64,000 bases of DNA from Variovorax sp. HW608 (GTDB lineage: Bacteria > Pseudomonadota > Gammaproteobacteria > Burkholderiales > Burkholderiaceae_C), in the NCBI RefSeq assembly GCF_900090195.1, contig NZ_LT607803.1, positions 3,100,001-3,164,000 on the forward strand. Direction: 5' to 3'. The translations under genes were made by a program, and so were the position numbers. Positions 43,740 to 52,592 of this stretch are shown one piece after another; the stretch's first letter is position 1, and the number at the start of each line of letters is the position of its first letter. The notes beneath the pieces are model-generated. The model was not told the origin of the DNA and did no database searches. It saw only the letters and a program-made list of their open reading frames with translations.

Positions 43740-44777
43740 CTACCTCGGTTGCGACTCGACCTCGCGGGTCCAGCGGTCGATCAGGCGCTTGCGCTCGGCC
43801 GCGCTGCCGTACTTCTCGAAGTCGTACCTGATGAGCCGCACGTCGCTCATCGACGGAATGCGCGGATCCGGCTTGAAGGTCTTGTTGGCGGGCGACTGCA
43901 GGCTGCCGGCCTTGGCGCCGATCGACTGCCCGGCCGGGCTCATCAGCCAGTCGTAATAGCGGATCGCGTTGGCCTTGTTGCGCGCGCCCTTCACGAGCGC
44001 GATGCCGCCGATCTCGTAGCCGGTGCCCTCGCAGGGCGCAACCGACTTGACCGGGTACTTGTCGTAGCGCCAGCGGTCGAAGCCGAAGATGAAGCTGATG
44101 CCGATGGCGACCTCGCCCTTGGCCACGTTCGGCGCCTGCGCCTGGCCGCTGCGGGTGTAGGCGGTGGTGTTGCGGTGCAGCTTCTTGAGGTAGTCGAAGG
44201 CCTGGTCCTCGCCCATGAGCTGCACCAGGCCGGCGACGATGGTGTAGCCGGTGCCGCTGGTCGCGGGGTGCGACATCTCGATCTCGCCCTTGTATTCGGG
44301 CTTGATCAGGTCGGCCCAGCAGCGCGGCTCGGGCAGCTTCTTCTTCCTGAGCACGTCGGTGTTGAAGCCGAAGCCCATGGCGCTGGTGTAGAAGCCGCCG
44401 ACCATGTTCTGCGACATCGCGTACTGGCGCACCGACCAGTCGTAGAGGTCGTTGATGTAGGCCGGCCGGTAGGGATCGAGCAGCCCCTGCTCGGCCGCCT
44501 GCAGGAAGGGATCGCCGGTGCCGCCCCACCAGATGTCGGTCTTGGGGTTGGCCGCCTCGGCGCGCAGTTGCGCCGCGATCTCGCCGGTGCCCTTGTGGGC
44601 CTGCAGCACGCGGATGCCGGTGGCGCGCGCGAACTCCGCCGCGGCCGCCTCGCACCAGCTCGCGTCGGTGCTGCACAGCGCATTCACCGTGCCCTGCGCT
44701 CCCGCGTTCGATGCCGCCAGCAGGCCGAGCAATACGCCGGCGGCGGCAAGGGTGCGTCTCTGAGCGAGAAAGTGCAT
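43740..44777 (-). CDS. ABC transporter solute-binding protein, iron/phosphonate-type fold
   Basis: A 345-residue periplasmic receptor with a signal peptide (about 1-27, NAGAQ). The mature part opens TVNALCSTDASWCEAAAAEF, with a Cys pair (35, 42) probably disulfide-linked. WWGGTGDPFLQAAEQGLL, GFYTSAMGFGFNTD and SHPATSGTGYTIVAGLVQ are typical of family 1/6 extracellular binding proteins (FbpA/PhnS-like). No permease or ATPase gene is next to it, so it is either an orphan or served by components elsewhere. It lies 66 bp downstream of the small exported protein on the same strand. Confidence 0.85.
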   Translation of the reverse strand: MHFLAQRRTLAAAGVLLGLLAASNAGAQGTVNALCSTDASWCEAAAAEFARATGIRVLQAHKGTGEIAAQLRAEAANPKTDIWWGGTGDPFLQAAEQGLLDPYRPAYINDLYDWSVRQYAMSQNMVGGFYTSAMGFGFNTDVLRKKKLPEPRCWADLIKPEYKGEIEMSHPATSGTGYTIVAGLVQLMGEDQAFDYLKKLHRNTTAYTRSGQAQAPNVAKGEVAIGISFIFGFDRWRYDKYPVKSVAPCEGTGYEIGGIALVKGARNKANAIRYYDWLMSPAGQSIGAKAGSLQSPANKTFKPDPRIPSMSDVRLIRYDFEKYGSAAERKRLIDRWTREVESQPR

Positions 44778-44843
44778 GGGGCCATCCCGGGTTTCACGAG
44801 GAAACCGCGAGGATAGCGTCTCGCGCCGGGCGCCGGATCAGGG

Positions 44844-45194
44844 TCAGTGCGGTGCGCCGCCGGTGATCCCGGCCATGCCCGTGGACTGGCCGATCGACTC
44901 GGTCTGCAGCGGATGCGCCGCCTCGACCGCGCCCTTGTACACCTCGGCGCGCGTGAGCTGGCCGGTCGGCATGGGCGCGCTGGTCGACTGACCGATCGAC
45001 TCGGTGTCGGTCGGGCGGGCCGCGGACCTCGCGCCGGCGGCGACTTCGGGCATCGAGGTGCTGTTGTTCGTCTGCATCGGCCGATAGTCGGAGCCGTCGG
45101 ATTGTGGCTGGGTCTGGGCACTCACGGTGAATGAAGCGAAGGCCGCGAGGGCCGCGAAGGTTCCGAGCGCGACCGCCTTGCTGGAAGCATGCAT
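44844..45194 (-). CDS. Small exported protein with TESIGQST repeat
   Basis: A 116-residue protein with a signal peptide (about 1-26, VSAQT). The mature part is polar and unstructured-looking. The octapeptide TESIGQST occurs twice (about 63-70 and 98-105), each followed by a small hydrophobic stretch (SAPMP, GMAGI). LTRAEVYKGAVEAA between the copies recalls the short helical motif of DUF4148 proteins common in Burkholderiales, but the match is weak. AGGAG precedes the ATG. It follows the histidine kinase gene by 70 bp on the same strand and could be part of, or a target of, that system. Confidence 0.65.
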   Translation of the reverse strand: MHASSKAVALGTFAALAAFASFTVSAQTQPQSDGSDYRPMQTNNSTSMPEVAAGARSAARPTDTESIGQSTSAPMPTGQLTRAEVYKGAVEAAHPLQTESIGQSTGMAGITGGAPH

Positions 45195-45264
45195 GTTGTT
45201 CTCCTGAAGTGACCCTTGCCACTCTAGGCAGCCAGTCTGAGCCAGGAATGAGCGAAGAATGAGC

Positions 45265-46635
45265 TCAGGATGAGGCCGTCAGGTACACGCGCGCCAGCAG
45301 ACCCGGGCCATCGGCGCGGTTCGCGAGCGCGATGCGCAGCCCGTTGCGCAATGCCGCGGTGCGCGCGATGGAAAGCCCCAGCCCGCTGCCCCCGGCGGGT
45401 GCGCCCGCGATGCGGAAGAAGCGGTCGAACACACGCTCGAGCTGTTCCGGCGGGATGCCCGGGCCATCGTCCAGCACATCGACCACCGGCTGGCCATCCA
45501 CCATGTGCAGCCGCACGTCGACCACGCCGCCCTCGGGCGCGTAACGCACCGCGTTGTCGATGAGGTTGTCGAACACGCTGCGCAGCTCCGACGGCGGCGC
45601 GGACACCAGCGGGGCGACGCGGCCGTCGAATCCCACGTCCACGCGGCGCTGGTCGGCCAGCACCATGAGCTGGCCCACGCTGTCGCGCAGCAGCGCGGCG
45701 ACGTCGACCGGCCCGCGCGCGGCCGGTGGCGGCCCGTCCTGCCGCGACAGGCGCAGCAACTGCTCGATGAGATGCTGCGCCCGCTCCACGCCGCCTTCGA
45801 GCTGGGCGAAGCGCTCCGCCGCGTCGCCGGCCGGAACGTGGCCGCGCAGGTTCTCTATCTGCAGCCGGATCGCGGCCATCGGGGTGCGCAGCTCATGCGC
45901 GGCGTCCTGCATGAAGCGGCGCTGGGTCGACAAGGCGCCGCGCAGCCGCCCGAGCACGCTGTTGAAGGCATCGACCAGCGGCGCGATCTCCTCCGGCACG
46001 CGGGCGCTCGCCACTTCGTGCGTGTCGCCCACCTCCTGCGCCGCCACGTCGCGCGCGACCGCACGCAGCGAGCGCGACGCCGCCGAGACGATCAGCAGCA
46101 GCATCAGCAGCGTGACCGGCAGCATCAGCAGGATCGGCAGGCTTTCCAGCAAGGCACGGCGCACGATGCGGTTGCGGCGGAAGCCGTCGTTCTGCACCAC
46201 CTGGACGCGCGGCATGTCGGCTTGCGCGCCCGGCTCGGCGGTGAAGACGCGCCATGCATCCTCGCTTCGCGGGCTGGCGCGCACGTCGCTGAAGCCGGCG
46301 TCGGATTGCAGCGGCATCTCGAGCCCGGGCCAGGACGAGCCCAGCAGCGAGCTGCCGTCGCCGCTCCAGACCTGCACGACGAAGGCGCCGCGCCGGATCA
46401 CGTCGTCGCGGGTCGCCGACTGCAGCGGCGGCGGGCGATGGTGGCTCACATGCGACTCGGCCACGAGCCGCATCTGGTCATCCATGAAGTTGTTGACCAG
46501 CCGGCCGTAGGCGCCATAGGAAAACCAAACCGTGGCCGCGATCGCCACCAGATACAGCGCCACCAGCCACAGCAGCAGGCGGCTGCGCAGGGATCGGAGC
46601 CTGAAGTGCAGCGGCACGGGCTGGGGGGGGCTCAT
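45265..46635 (-). CDS. Sensor histidine kinase, QseC-like
   Basis: A 456-residue membrane kinase. Transmembrane helices lie at about 20-40 and 163-186, enclosing a periplasmic sensor loop of about 120 residues. A HAMP domain covers about 187-238, the phospho-acceptor His247 is in QDAAHELRTPM, and the HATPase domain contains the N box (VFDNLIDNAVRYAP), G1 (DDGPGIPPE) and G2 (GGSGLGLSIAR). It should phosphorylate the OmpR-type regulator encoded immediately upstream. The signal is unknown. The 61-bp gap between the two genes contains a strong hairpin. Confidence 0.93.
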   Translation of the reverse strand: MSPPQPVPLHFRLRSLRSRLLLWLVALYLVAIAATVWFSYGAYGRLVNNFMDDQMRLVAESHVSHHRPPPLQSATRDDVIRRGAFVVQVWSGDGSSLLGSSWPGLEMPLQSDAGFSDVRASPRSEDAWRVFTAEPGAQADMPRVQVVQNDGFRRNRIVRRALLESLPILLMLPVTLLMLLLIVSAASRSLRAVARDVAAQEVGDTHEVASARVPEEIAPLVDAFNSVLGRLRGALSTQRRFMQDAAHELRTPMAAIRLQIENLRGHVPAGDAAERFAQLEGGVERAQHLIEQLLRLSRQDGPPPAARGPVDVAALLRDSVGQLMVLADQRRVDVGFDGRVAPLVSAPPSELRSVFDNLIDNAVRYAPEGGVVDVRLHMVDGQPVVDVLDDGPGIPPEQLERVFDRFFRIAGAPAGGSGLGLSIARTAALRNGLRIALANRADGPGLLARVYLTASS

Positions 46636-46666
46636 TCGGAAACCTTCGCGCTTCGCGCTGCGGTGC

Positions 46667-46698
46667 GAGCCCCCTTCGGAGCGGCCGGGCGGGGGCTC
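46667..46698. repeat. Intra-operon REP-like hairpin, GAGCCCCC-N16-GGGGGCTC
   Basis: A perfect eight-pair stem whose right arm touches the stop codon of the response regulator (46697-46699). The loop is ttcggagcggccgggc. A related string (cttcgga.cggcc.ggcgg) lies between the sigma and anti-sigma genes near 3670-3690. In both places it separates a regulator from its partner, where it could trim or partly terminate the transcript. There is no T-run. Confidence 0.5.
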
Positions 46699-47356
46699 AC
46701 GCCGGCACGACGCGCCAGCCGAGGCCGCGCACGTTGCGGATCGCCTCCGCGCCGAGCTTGCGCCGCATGCCGTGGATCAGCACGTCGATCGCGTTGCTCG
46801 TGACTTCCTCGCCCCAGCCGTAGATGCGGCCCTCCAGCTGCTCGCGCGAGAGGATCGCGCCGGGCCGCTCCAGGAGCGCGTGCAGCAGCGCGAACTCGCG
46901 TGCGGTGAGCACCTCGCGCACGCCGTCGACGACCACGTCGCGCGTGGTGAGGTCGAGCTGCAGCGTGGCGGTGCCGATCACCGAATGCGCCGCGCCGTCG
47001 CGCCGCCGCACCACAGCACGCATGCGCGCGAGCAATTCGCGCAGCTCGAAGGGCTTGAGCAGGTAATCGTCCGCGCCGAGGTCGAGCGTCTCGATGCGGT
47101 CGTCGAGCCCGTCGCGCGCGGTCAGCACCAGCACCGGCGTCGCATCGCCGCGCTTGCGGGCGCGGCGCAGCACCTCGGTACCGTCGAGCTTGGGCAGCCC
47201 CATATCGAGCAGCACGCAGGTGTAGCCGCCGTCGGCCAGCGCGCTGTGGGCCAAGGCGCCGTCGCGCACCCAGTCCACCGACCAGCCGGCATTGTCGAGC
47301 GCATGCGAGAGACTGCGGCCGATCATTTCGTCGTCTTCCACGAGCAATGCGCGCAC
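46697..47356 (-). CDS. OmpR-family response regulator, QseB-like
   Basis: A 219-residue regulator. GTG 47356 is taken as start because AAGGAG lies five bases upstream and residue 1 then aligns with the family (MRALLVEDDEMIG). The receiver domain has the acidic pair in VEDDE, phospho-acceptor Asp51 (CVLLDMGLP) and Lys near LKPFELREL. The C-terminal winged helix (about 125-219) carries LTAREFALLHALLERPG and the NAIDVLIHGMRRKLG recognition helix. It is cotranscribed with the kinase gene downstream. Confidence 0.93.
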   Translation of the reverse strand: MRALLVEDDEMIGRSLSHALDNAGWSVDWVRDGALAHSALADGGYTCVLLDMGLPKLDGTEVLRRARKRGDATPVLVLTARDGLDDRIETLDLGADDYLLKPFELRELLARMRAVVRRRDGAAHSVIGTATLQLDLTTRDVVVDGVREVLTAREFALLHALLERPGAILSREQLEGRIYGWGEEVTSNAIDVLIHGMRRKLGAEAIRNVRGLGWRVVPA

Positions 47357-47484
47357 CGGGGCTCCTTGGGTCGAAAACACAAGTGCGTCGAGGCTACGCT
47401 TGTTTTCTTAGCCCTGCATGAGAGCGCCGACGGGCGGTCGCGGCACATGGCCAGCTTCTGCTGGGATCGGGTCTCGAAACTGCT

Positions 47485-48381
47485 CTACATAGCTGCGAAT
47501 CTTTCCGCCAAGAAATCCACCAGCGTTCGGACGCGATTGGGAACGAACCGACCGCTGGGCAGCAGCGCGTGAAGCGGGTAAGGCTCCGTCTCCCATTCGG
47601 TCAGCAGCGGCACGAGCGTTCCGCGGCGCAGATCATGTCGCAGTTCCACCTCGGTCTTCAGGATGATTCCTGCCCCGGCGACCGCCCAATCGTGAGCCAG
47701 CGATGCATCGTCGACTGTCCGGTCTCCGCTGACCCGCACAGTTGTCCACTGACCATCCCGGCCAAACCGCCAGGTCTGGAAAGGCCGCCCAGCGCGCATG
47801 AACGCGATGCAGTTGTGGTCGACCAGATCCATCGGTGATCGAGGTGTGCCGCGTTCCTTCAGGTACGCCGGCGACGCCGTCAGGATCGTCCTGGCGTGAG
47901 TCAGCGTACGCGCCACCAGGCGTGAGTCGGCAAGCACACCGTAGCGAAGCGCGATGTCGACTTCGTCTCGCAGAACATCCAGGACACGGTCGCCGACGTT
48001 GAGCACGAGTTTCACACCGGGGTGCAGACGCAGGAACTCATCGAACATGGGCAACAGCACTGCACGCGCGAGATCTGAAGGCGCCGCCACGCGTATGGTC
48101 CCCAACAGCGCCCCGCGCTCCATGTCCATCTGAGCTTCGCCTTCGGCGAGCAACTCGATGGCTCGAGTTGCGTACTCCACCAGGATCTGGCCAGGCTGGG
48201 TCAGGCGCATCGCACGGGTGGACCGCTCCATGAGCCGCGTGCGAAGTTGCGCCTCGAGACGCTTGAGGGTCGCGCTGGCCGCAGCAGGCGTGATGTTCAG
48301 CGCGCGTGCCGCCGCGCTGAGCGAACCGCCGCGGGCTGCGTGCAGCAGCACCTGGAGGTCGTCGATATTTTCAATTTTCAT
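47485..48381 (-). CDS. LysR-type transcriptional regulator
   Basis: A 298-residue regulator. The N-terminal HTH begins MKIENIDDLQVLLHAARGGSLSAAARALNITPAAASATLKRLE, given here in parts (GSLSAAARALN, AAASATLKRLE). The effector domain covers about 90-295, with GTIRVAAPSDLARAVLLP. It is divergent from the quinone-oxidoreductase-like gene with a 93-bp shared control region. Repressor or activator of that pair is likely, by family habit. Confidence 0.9.
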   Translation of the reverse strand: MKIENIDDLQVLLHAARGGSLSAAARALNITPAAASATLKRLEAQLRTRLMERSTRAMRLTQPGQILVEYATRAIELLAEGEAQMDMERGALLGTIRVAAPSDLARAVLLPMFDEFLRLHPGVKLVLNVGDRVLDVLRDEVDIALRYGVLADSRLVARTLTHARTILTASPAYLKERGTPRSPMDLVDHNCIAFMRAGRPFQTWRFGRDGQWTTVRVSGDRTVDDASLAHDWAVAGAGIILKTEVELRHDLRRGTLVPLLTEWETEPYPLHALLPSGRFVPNRVRTLVDFLAERFAAM

Positions 48382-48395
48382 TTGAAACAGAAGCC

Positions 48396-48407
48396 ATCGT
48401 TGGCGAT
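48396..48407. promoter_or_regulatory. Candidate LysR site ATCG-ttgg-CGAT
   Basis: A perfect 4+4 inverted repeat in the short divergent gap. It is flanked by two copies of TTTGAAA, one at the edge of the LysR start and one near 48422-48428. Such dyads between divergent LysR-controlled genes are often operators. The evidence is positional only. Confidence 0.3.
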
Positions 48408-48474
48408 CTTATCAGGTCCAGTTTGAAAGCGTAGAGTTCTTCCCACGACGCAACCACTCAACAGGAGCATCAAC

Positions 48475-49485
48475 ATGAAAGCTGTCGGCTATCGCAAGAA
48501 CCTGCCCATCGAGGCCCCCAACGCGCTCGAAGATCTCGAGCTGGCCGTACCTCAGACCACGGCCCACGACTTGCTGGTTCGTGTAAAGGCCGTGTCCGTC
48601 AACCCGGTTGACACGAAAGTGCGCAAAGGCTCGCCGCCGCCGGCCGGCCAGGCTCGCGTGCTGGGATGGGACGCCGTCGGGATCGTCGAGGCGGTGGGTG
48701 CGCAAGCGCAAGGCTTCGCCATCGGCGACAGGGTCTGGTACGCCGGGGCGATCGATCGACCCGGCGCCAACAGCGAACTGCACGCCATCGACGCACGTAT
48801 CGTCTCCAAGGCACCTTCCTCGCTGCCCGACGCGCAGGCAGCAGCACTGCCCCTGACCGCGATCACCGCGTGGGAGCTGCTGTTCGACCGGCTGCGCGTC
48901 CCCAAGGGTGGCGGCGAGGGCCAGACGCTGCTTGTCGTCGGCGGCGCCGGAGGTGTCGGCTCGATCCTGATCCAGCTGGCGCAACGCCTCACCAAGCTGC
49001 GAGTCGTCGCCACCGCGTCGCGGCCCGAGTCCCGCGATTGGTGCCTCACGCTCGGGGCGCACGCTGTGATCGACCATGAGAAGCCGCTGGCCGACGCGTT
49101 GAAGGCCGCTGGCATCGGTGAGGTCGACTACGTCGCCTCGCTGACGCATACCGAGGTGCACTACCCGCAAATCATCCAGAGCCTCAAACCTCAAGGCGCG
49201 CTCGGCCTCATCGACGACCCGAAGGGGCTCGATCCGATGGCACTGAAGTCCAAGTCGATTTCGCTTCATTGGGAATTGATGTTCACCCGGTCGCTCTACA
49301 CCACGAGCGACATGCATGAGCAGGGCCGCCTGCTCGGTGAAATCGCCAGGCTGGTCGATGCCGGACAACTTCGCACGACCGCCAATGCCGTTGTCGGCGC
49401 GATCAACGCAGCCAACCTCACGAAGGCACACGCGCTCGTCGAGACGGGCAAATCGATTGGCAAGGTGGTGCTGGAGGGGTTCTGA
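48475..49485 (+). CDS. Zinc-type alcohol dehydrogenase/quinone oxidoreductase
   Basis: A 336-residue medium-chain dehydrogenase/reductase. The GroES-like N-terminal domain has VRVKAVSVNPVDTKVR and GWDAVGIVEAVG. The Rossmann domain has LLVVGGAGGVGSILIQLAQ (about 157-175). The Cys ligands for catalytic and structural zinc are absent, placing it with NADPH:quinone oxidoreductase/enoyl reductase-like members. AGGAG is present upstream. The GlcG-like gene follows after 58 bp, so the two form a unit under the divergent LysR regulator. Confidence 0.9.
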   Translation: MKAVGYRKNLPIEAPNALEDLELAVPQTTAHDLLVRVKAVSVNPVDTKVRKGSPPPAGQARVLGWDAVGIVEAVGAQAQGFAIGDRVWYAGAIDRPGANSELHAIDARIVSKAPSSLPDAQAAALPLTAITAWELLFDRLRVPKGGGEGQTLLVVGGAGGVGSILIQLAQRLTKLRVVATASRPESRDWCLTLGAHAVIDHEKPLADALKAAGIGEVDYVASLTHTEVHYPQIIQSLKPQGALGLIDDPKGLDPMALKSKSISLHWELMFTRSLYTTSDMHEQGRLLGEIARLVDAGQLRTTANAVVGAINAANLTKAHALVETGKSIGKVVLEGF

Positions 49486-49543
49486 GCCTCACCCACGTCG
49501 TCGCCAATCTTCTCTTCCTCATTCACTAAACCAGGATAGATCC

Positions 49544-49987
49544 ATGTCGCAAATCTCCCATACGTCTACTACGCCTGTCGCCTCGATCACCCGGGACGGC
49601 GCCCTCGCGCTGGTTGCGGCCGCGCGCAAAGCCGGCAAGGACATCGGGATCGAACTCGCGATCGCCGTGACCGACGCTGGTGGCCATCTCGTGGCCTTCG
49701 AGCGGGCCGAGGGTGCTCCCTTCCTCACGGCCGGCGTGGCGATCGACAAGGCGTGGACGGCCGCGTCGTTCGGTCTGAGCACCCAGGTCTGGAACCAGGT
49801 CGTCGCGCAGCCCGCGACTGCGCCGCTCGCCCAGCATCCGCGCGTCATGGCGGTCGGCGGTGGGGTGCCCATCGTCGTCGGCGGCAAGATCGCCGGCGGC
49901 ATCGGCATCTCGGGCGGCAACGCGCAGCAGGACCATGACGCAGCGGTGGCGGCGCTCGAAGCACAAGGCTTCGAGGTGTCGAAATGA
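49544..49987 (+). CDS. GlcG/HbpS-family protein
   Basis: A 147-residue protein of the GlcG/HbpS (haem-binding protein-like) family: ALALVAAARKAGKDIGIELAIAVTDAGGHLVAFERAEG is seen in parts (AIAVTDAGGHLVAFER near 38-53). AIDKAWTAASFG and GGVPIVVGGKIAGGIGISGG near the C-terminus are also present. There is no signal peptide. Members accompany oxidoreductases and may stabilise them or bind small ligands; the function here is unknown. It is second in the LysR-linked pair. The 205 bp downstream hold a small CCCG-ctttt-CGGG hairpin near 50088-50101 but no gene. Confidence 0.88.
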   Translation: MSQISHTSTTPVASITRDGALALVAAARKAGKDIGIELAIAVTDAGGHLVAFERAEGAPFLTAGVAIDKAWTAASFGLSTQVWNQVVAQPATAPLAQHPRVMAVGGGVPIVVGGKIAGGIGISGGNAQQDHDAAVAALEAQGFEVSK

Positions 49988-50192
49988 TCACTGCCGCGTC
50001 GTCTTCGCGTTGACGTCACTGCGCGGCGACCATCTGCTGTGACCGATGGTCGCCGCCGCCCCTGCATCAGCCGAGTCGGGCGAACCCCGCTTTTCGGGCC
50101 TGTGTATTGGGCAGGCCAGTTTCTGGCTTGCGAATCGGCCGACGCGTGCCGGAATGCTGGGGCTGGCTAGCCTCGGCGCTGCCGGGCCGCGC

Positions 50193-50960
50193 CTAGAACC
50201 GCTCGTGCGGCCCCAGATACCGCCACTGCCCCACCGGCAGATGGCCCAGCATCACCTGTCCGATCCGGATGCGCTTGAGTCCCACCACCTTGAGCCCGAC
50301 GAGCTCGCACATGCGGCGGATCTGCCGCTTCTTGCCTTCGGTCAGCACGAAGCGCAACTGCTCGGGGTTCTGCCAGTCGACGCGCGCGGGCTTCAGCGCC
50401 TGGCCGTCGAGGGCGAGGCCGTGGCGCAGCTTCGCGAGCTGCTCGCGCGGGAACGCGGCCTGCACGTCCTGCGCGACCGTGCCATAGGACACGCGCACCA
50501 GGTATTCCTTCTCGATGTCCGAGTCCTCGCCGATCAGGCGGCGCGCGACGCGGCCGTCCTGCGTGAGCACCAGCAGCCCCACCGAATCGATATCCAGCCG
50601 CCCCGCCGGCGCCAGTCCGCGCAGCTGCGGCGGTGAAAAGCGGATGCGGCTCGTGTCCTCGCGCCAGTGCGTGCGCGAGTTGACCAGCACCACCGCCGGG
50701 TCGTGCCCGTCCTCGGCCTGTCCGCTCACGTAGCCGACCGGCTTGTTGAGCAGGATCGTCACCTGCTGCTGCTGCTGGTTCTGCGCCTTGCGGTCGACCT
50801 CGATGCGGTCGGCCGGCGTGACCTTGACGCCCATCTCCGCCACCTGGCCGTTGACCTTGACCCAGCCGTTGGCGATCCAGTCGTCCGCCTCGCGGCGCGA
50901 GCACAGGCCCAGTTCGGCCATGCGTTTGTTGAGGCGGGAAGGTGCGGGGGTGTCGGGCAT
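50193..50960 (-). CDS. rluF: 23S rRNA pseudouridine synthase, RluF-like
   Basis: A 255-residue RsuA-family enzyme. The S4 RNA-binding domain is at about 8-60 (RLNKRMAELGLCSRREADDWI in parts). The catalytic domain has KPVGYVSGQ, and the catalytic Asp123 lies in GRLDIDSVGLL. TEGKKRQIRRMCE near 215-227 is diagnostic of the RluB/RluE/RluF group. KRIRIGQVMLGHLPVGQWR closes the fold. ATG 50960 gives the family length; the open frame extends upstream without support. It should isomerise a uridine (RluF: U2604) in 23S rRNA. Confidence 0.88.
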   Translation of the reverse strand: MPDTPAPSRLNKRMAELGLCSRREADDWIANGWVKVNGQVAEMGVKVTPADRIEVDRKAQNQQQQQVTILLNKPVGYVSGQAEDGHDPAVVLVNSRTHWREDTSRIRFSPPQLRGLAPAGRLDIDSVGLLVLTQDGRVARRLIGEDSDIEKEYLVRVSYGTVAQDVQAAFPREQLAKLRHGLALDGQALKPARVDWQNPEQLRFVLTEGKKRQIRRMCELVGLKVVGLKRIRIGQVMLGHLPVGQWRYLGPHERF

Positions 50961-51062
50961 GGGGATCGGCGGACTCGGGTTGCGGCGATTTTCCGCCATC
51001 CATGCGGGGGATGTTCCAATCGCTGCCTCAGCTCCTCGCGTCCTCGCTGCCGCGCCGCCTCG

Positions 51063-51895
51063 ATGAACATCGTCGTCCTCACTTCGGTCGCCATGCTGGC
51101 CTTCGCCGGCAACTCGCTGCTGTGCCGCGTCGCGCTGCAGCACGCCGGCATCGATGCCGCCAGCTTCACGTCGGTGCGGCTGGCGTCGGGCGCGCTGGTG
51201 CTCTGGCTGATCGCATCGCGGCAGGCCGCCGCACGGCCCCGGCGGCTCGCGGGCGGATGGCTTTCGGCGCTGGCCCTGTTTGCCTACGCCGAGGCGTTTT
51301 CCTTCGCCTACATCAGCTTGCCGGCCGGCTCGGGTGCCCTGCTGCTGTTCGCGGCGGTGCAGATCAGCATGATCGGATGGGGCCTGTCGAAGGGCGAGAG
51401 GTTCACACGCTCGCAGGCGATCGGCTTTGCGCTGGCCGTGGGCGGGCTGGTCTTCCTGCTGCTGCCGGGAATTGCCGCCCCGCCGCTGGACGGCGCGCTG
51501 CTGATGATCGTCGCGGGCATCTCGTGGGCCGTCTATTCGCTGCGCGCCAAGGGCGCCGGCGATCCGACGCAGGTGACGGCCGGCAACTTCGCGCGTTCCG
51601 CGCCGATGGCGCTCGCGGTGAGCGCCGCGATGCTGTCCTCGATGCGCTGGAGCCCGGCGGGCGTCGCCTATGCGATCGCATCGGGCGCACTCACCTCGGG
51701 GCTCGGCTACGTGATCTGGTATGCGGCGCTGCGCGAGCTCCGGGTGACCAGCGCCGCGACGGTGCAGCTCAGCGTGCCGGTGATCGCGGCCTTCGGCGGC
51801 GTGGCTTTTCTCGGCGAATCCGCGAGCCTCAGATTGCTGGTCGCGTCGGTGCTCGTGCTCGGCGGTGTGGCGATCGTGCTGCTGGTGCGCGTACG

Positions 51896-51914
<19 letters not shown>
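51063..51914 (+). CDS. EamA/DMT-family transporter
   Basis: A 283-residue protein with ten membrane helices in two EamA repeats: AFAGNSLLCRVALQ and ASFTSVRLASGALVL in the first, GISWAVYSLRAKGA and ELRVTSAATVQLSVPVIAAFGGVAFLGE in the second. This is a drug/metabolite transporter, probably an exporter; the substrate is unknown. ATG 51063 is the only start giving the family N-terminus. It is divergent from rluF with a 102-bp gap, and its 3' end overlaps the convergent kdpE by 19 bp. Confidence 0.88.
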
Positions 51915-52588
<674 letters not shown>

Positions 52589-52592
52589 GGCT

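Noticed and set aside
50080..50105. CCCG-ctttt-CGGG hairpin as a terminator
   Set aside because: The stem is only four to five pairs with no T-run. It sits between convergent genes but is too weak to list as a terminator.
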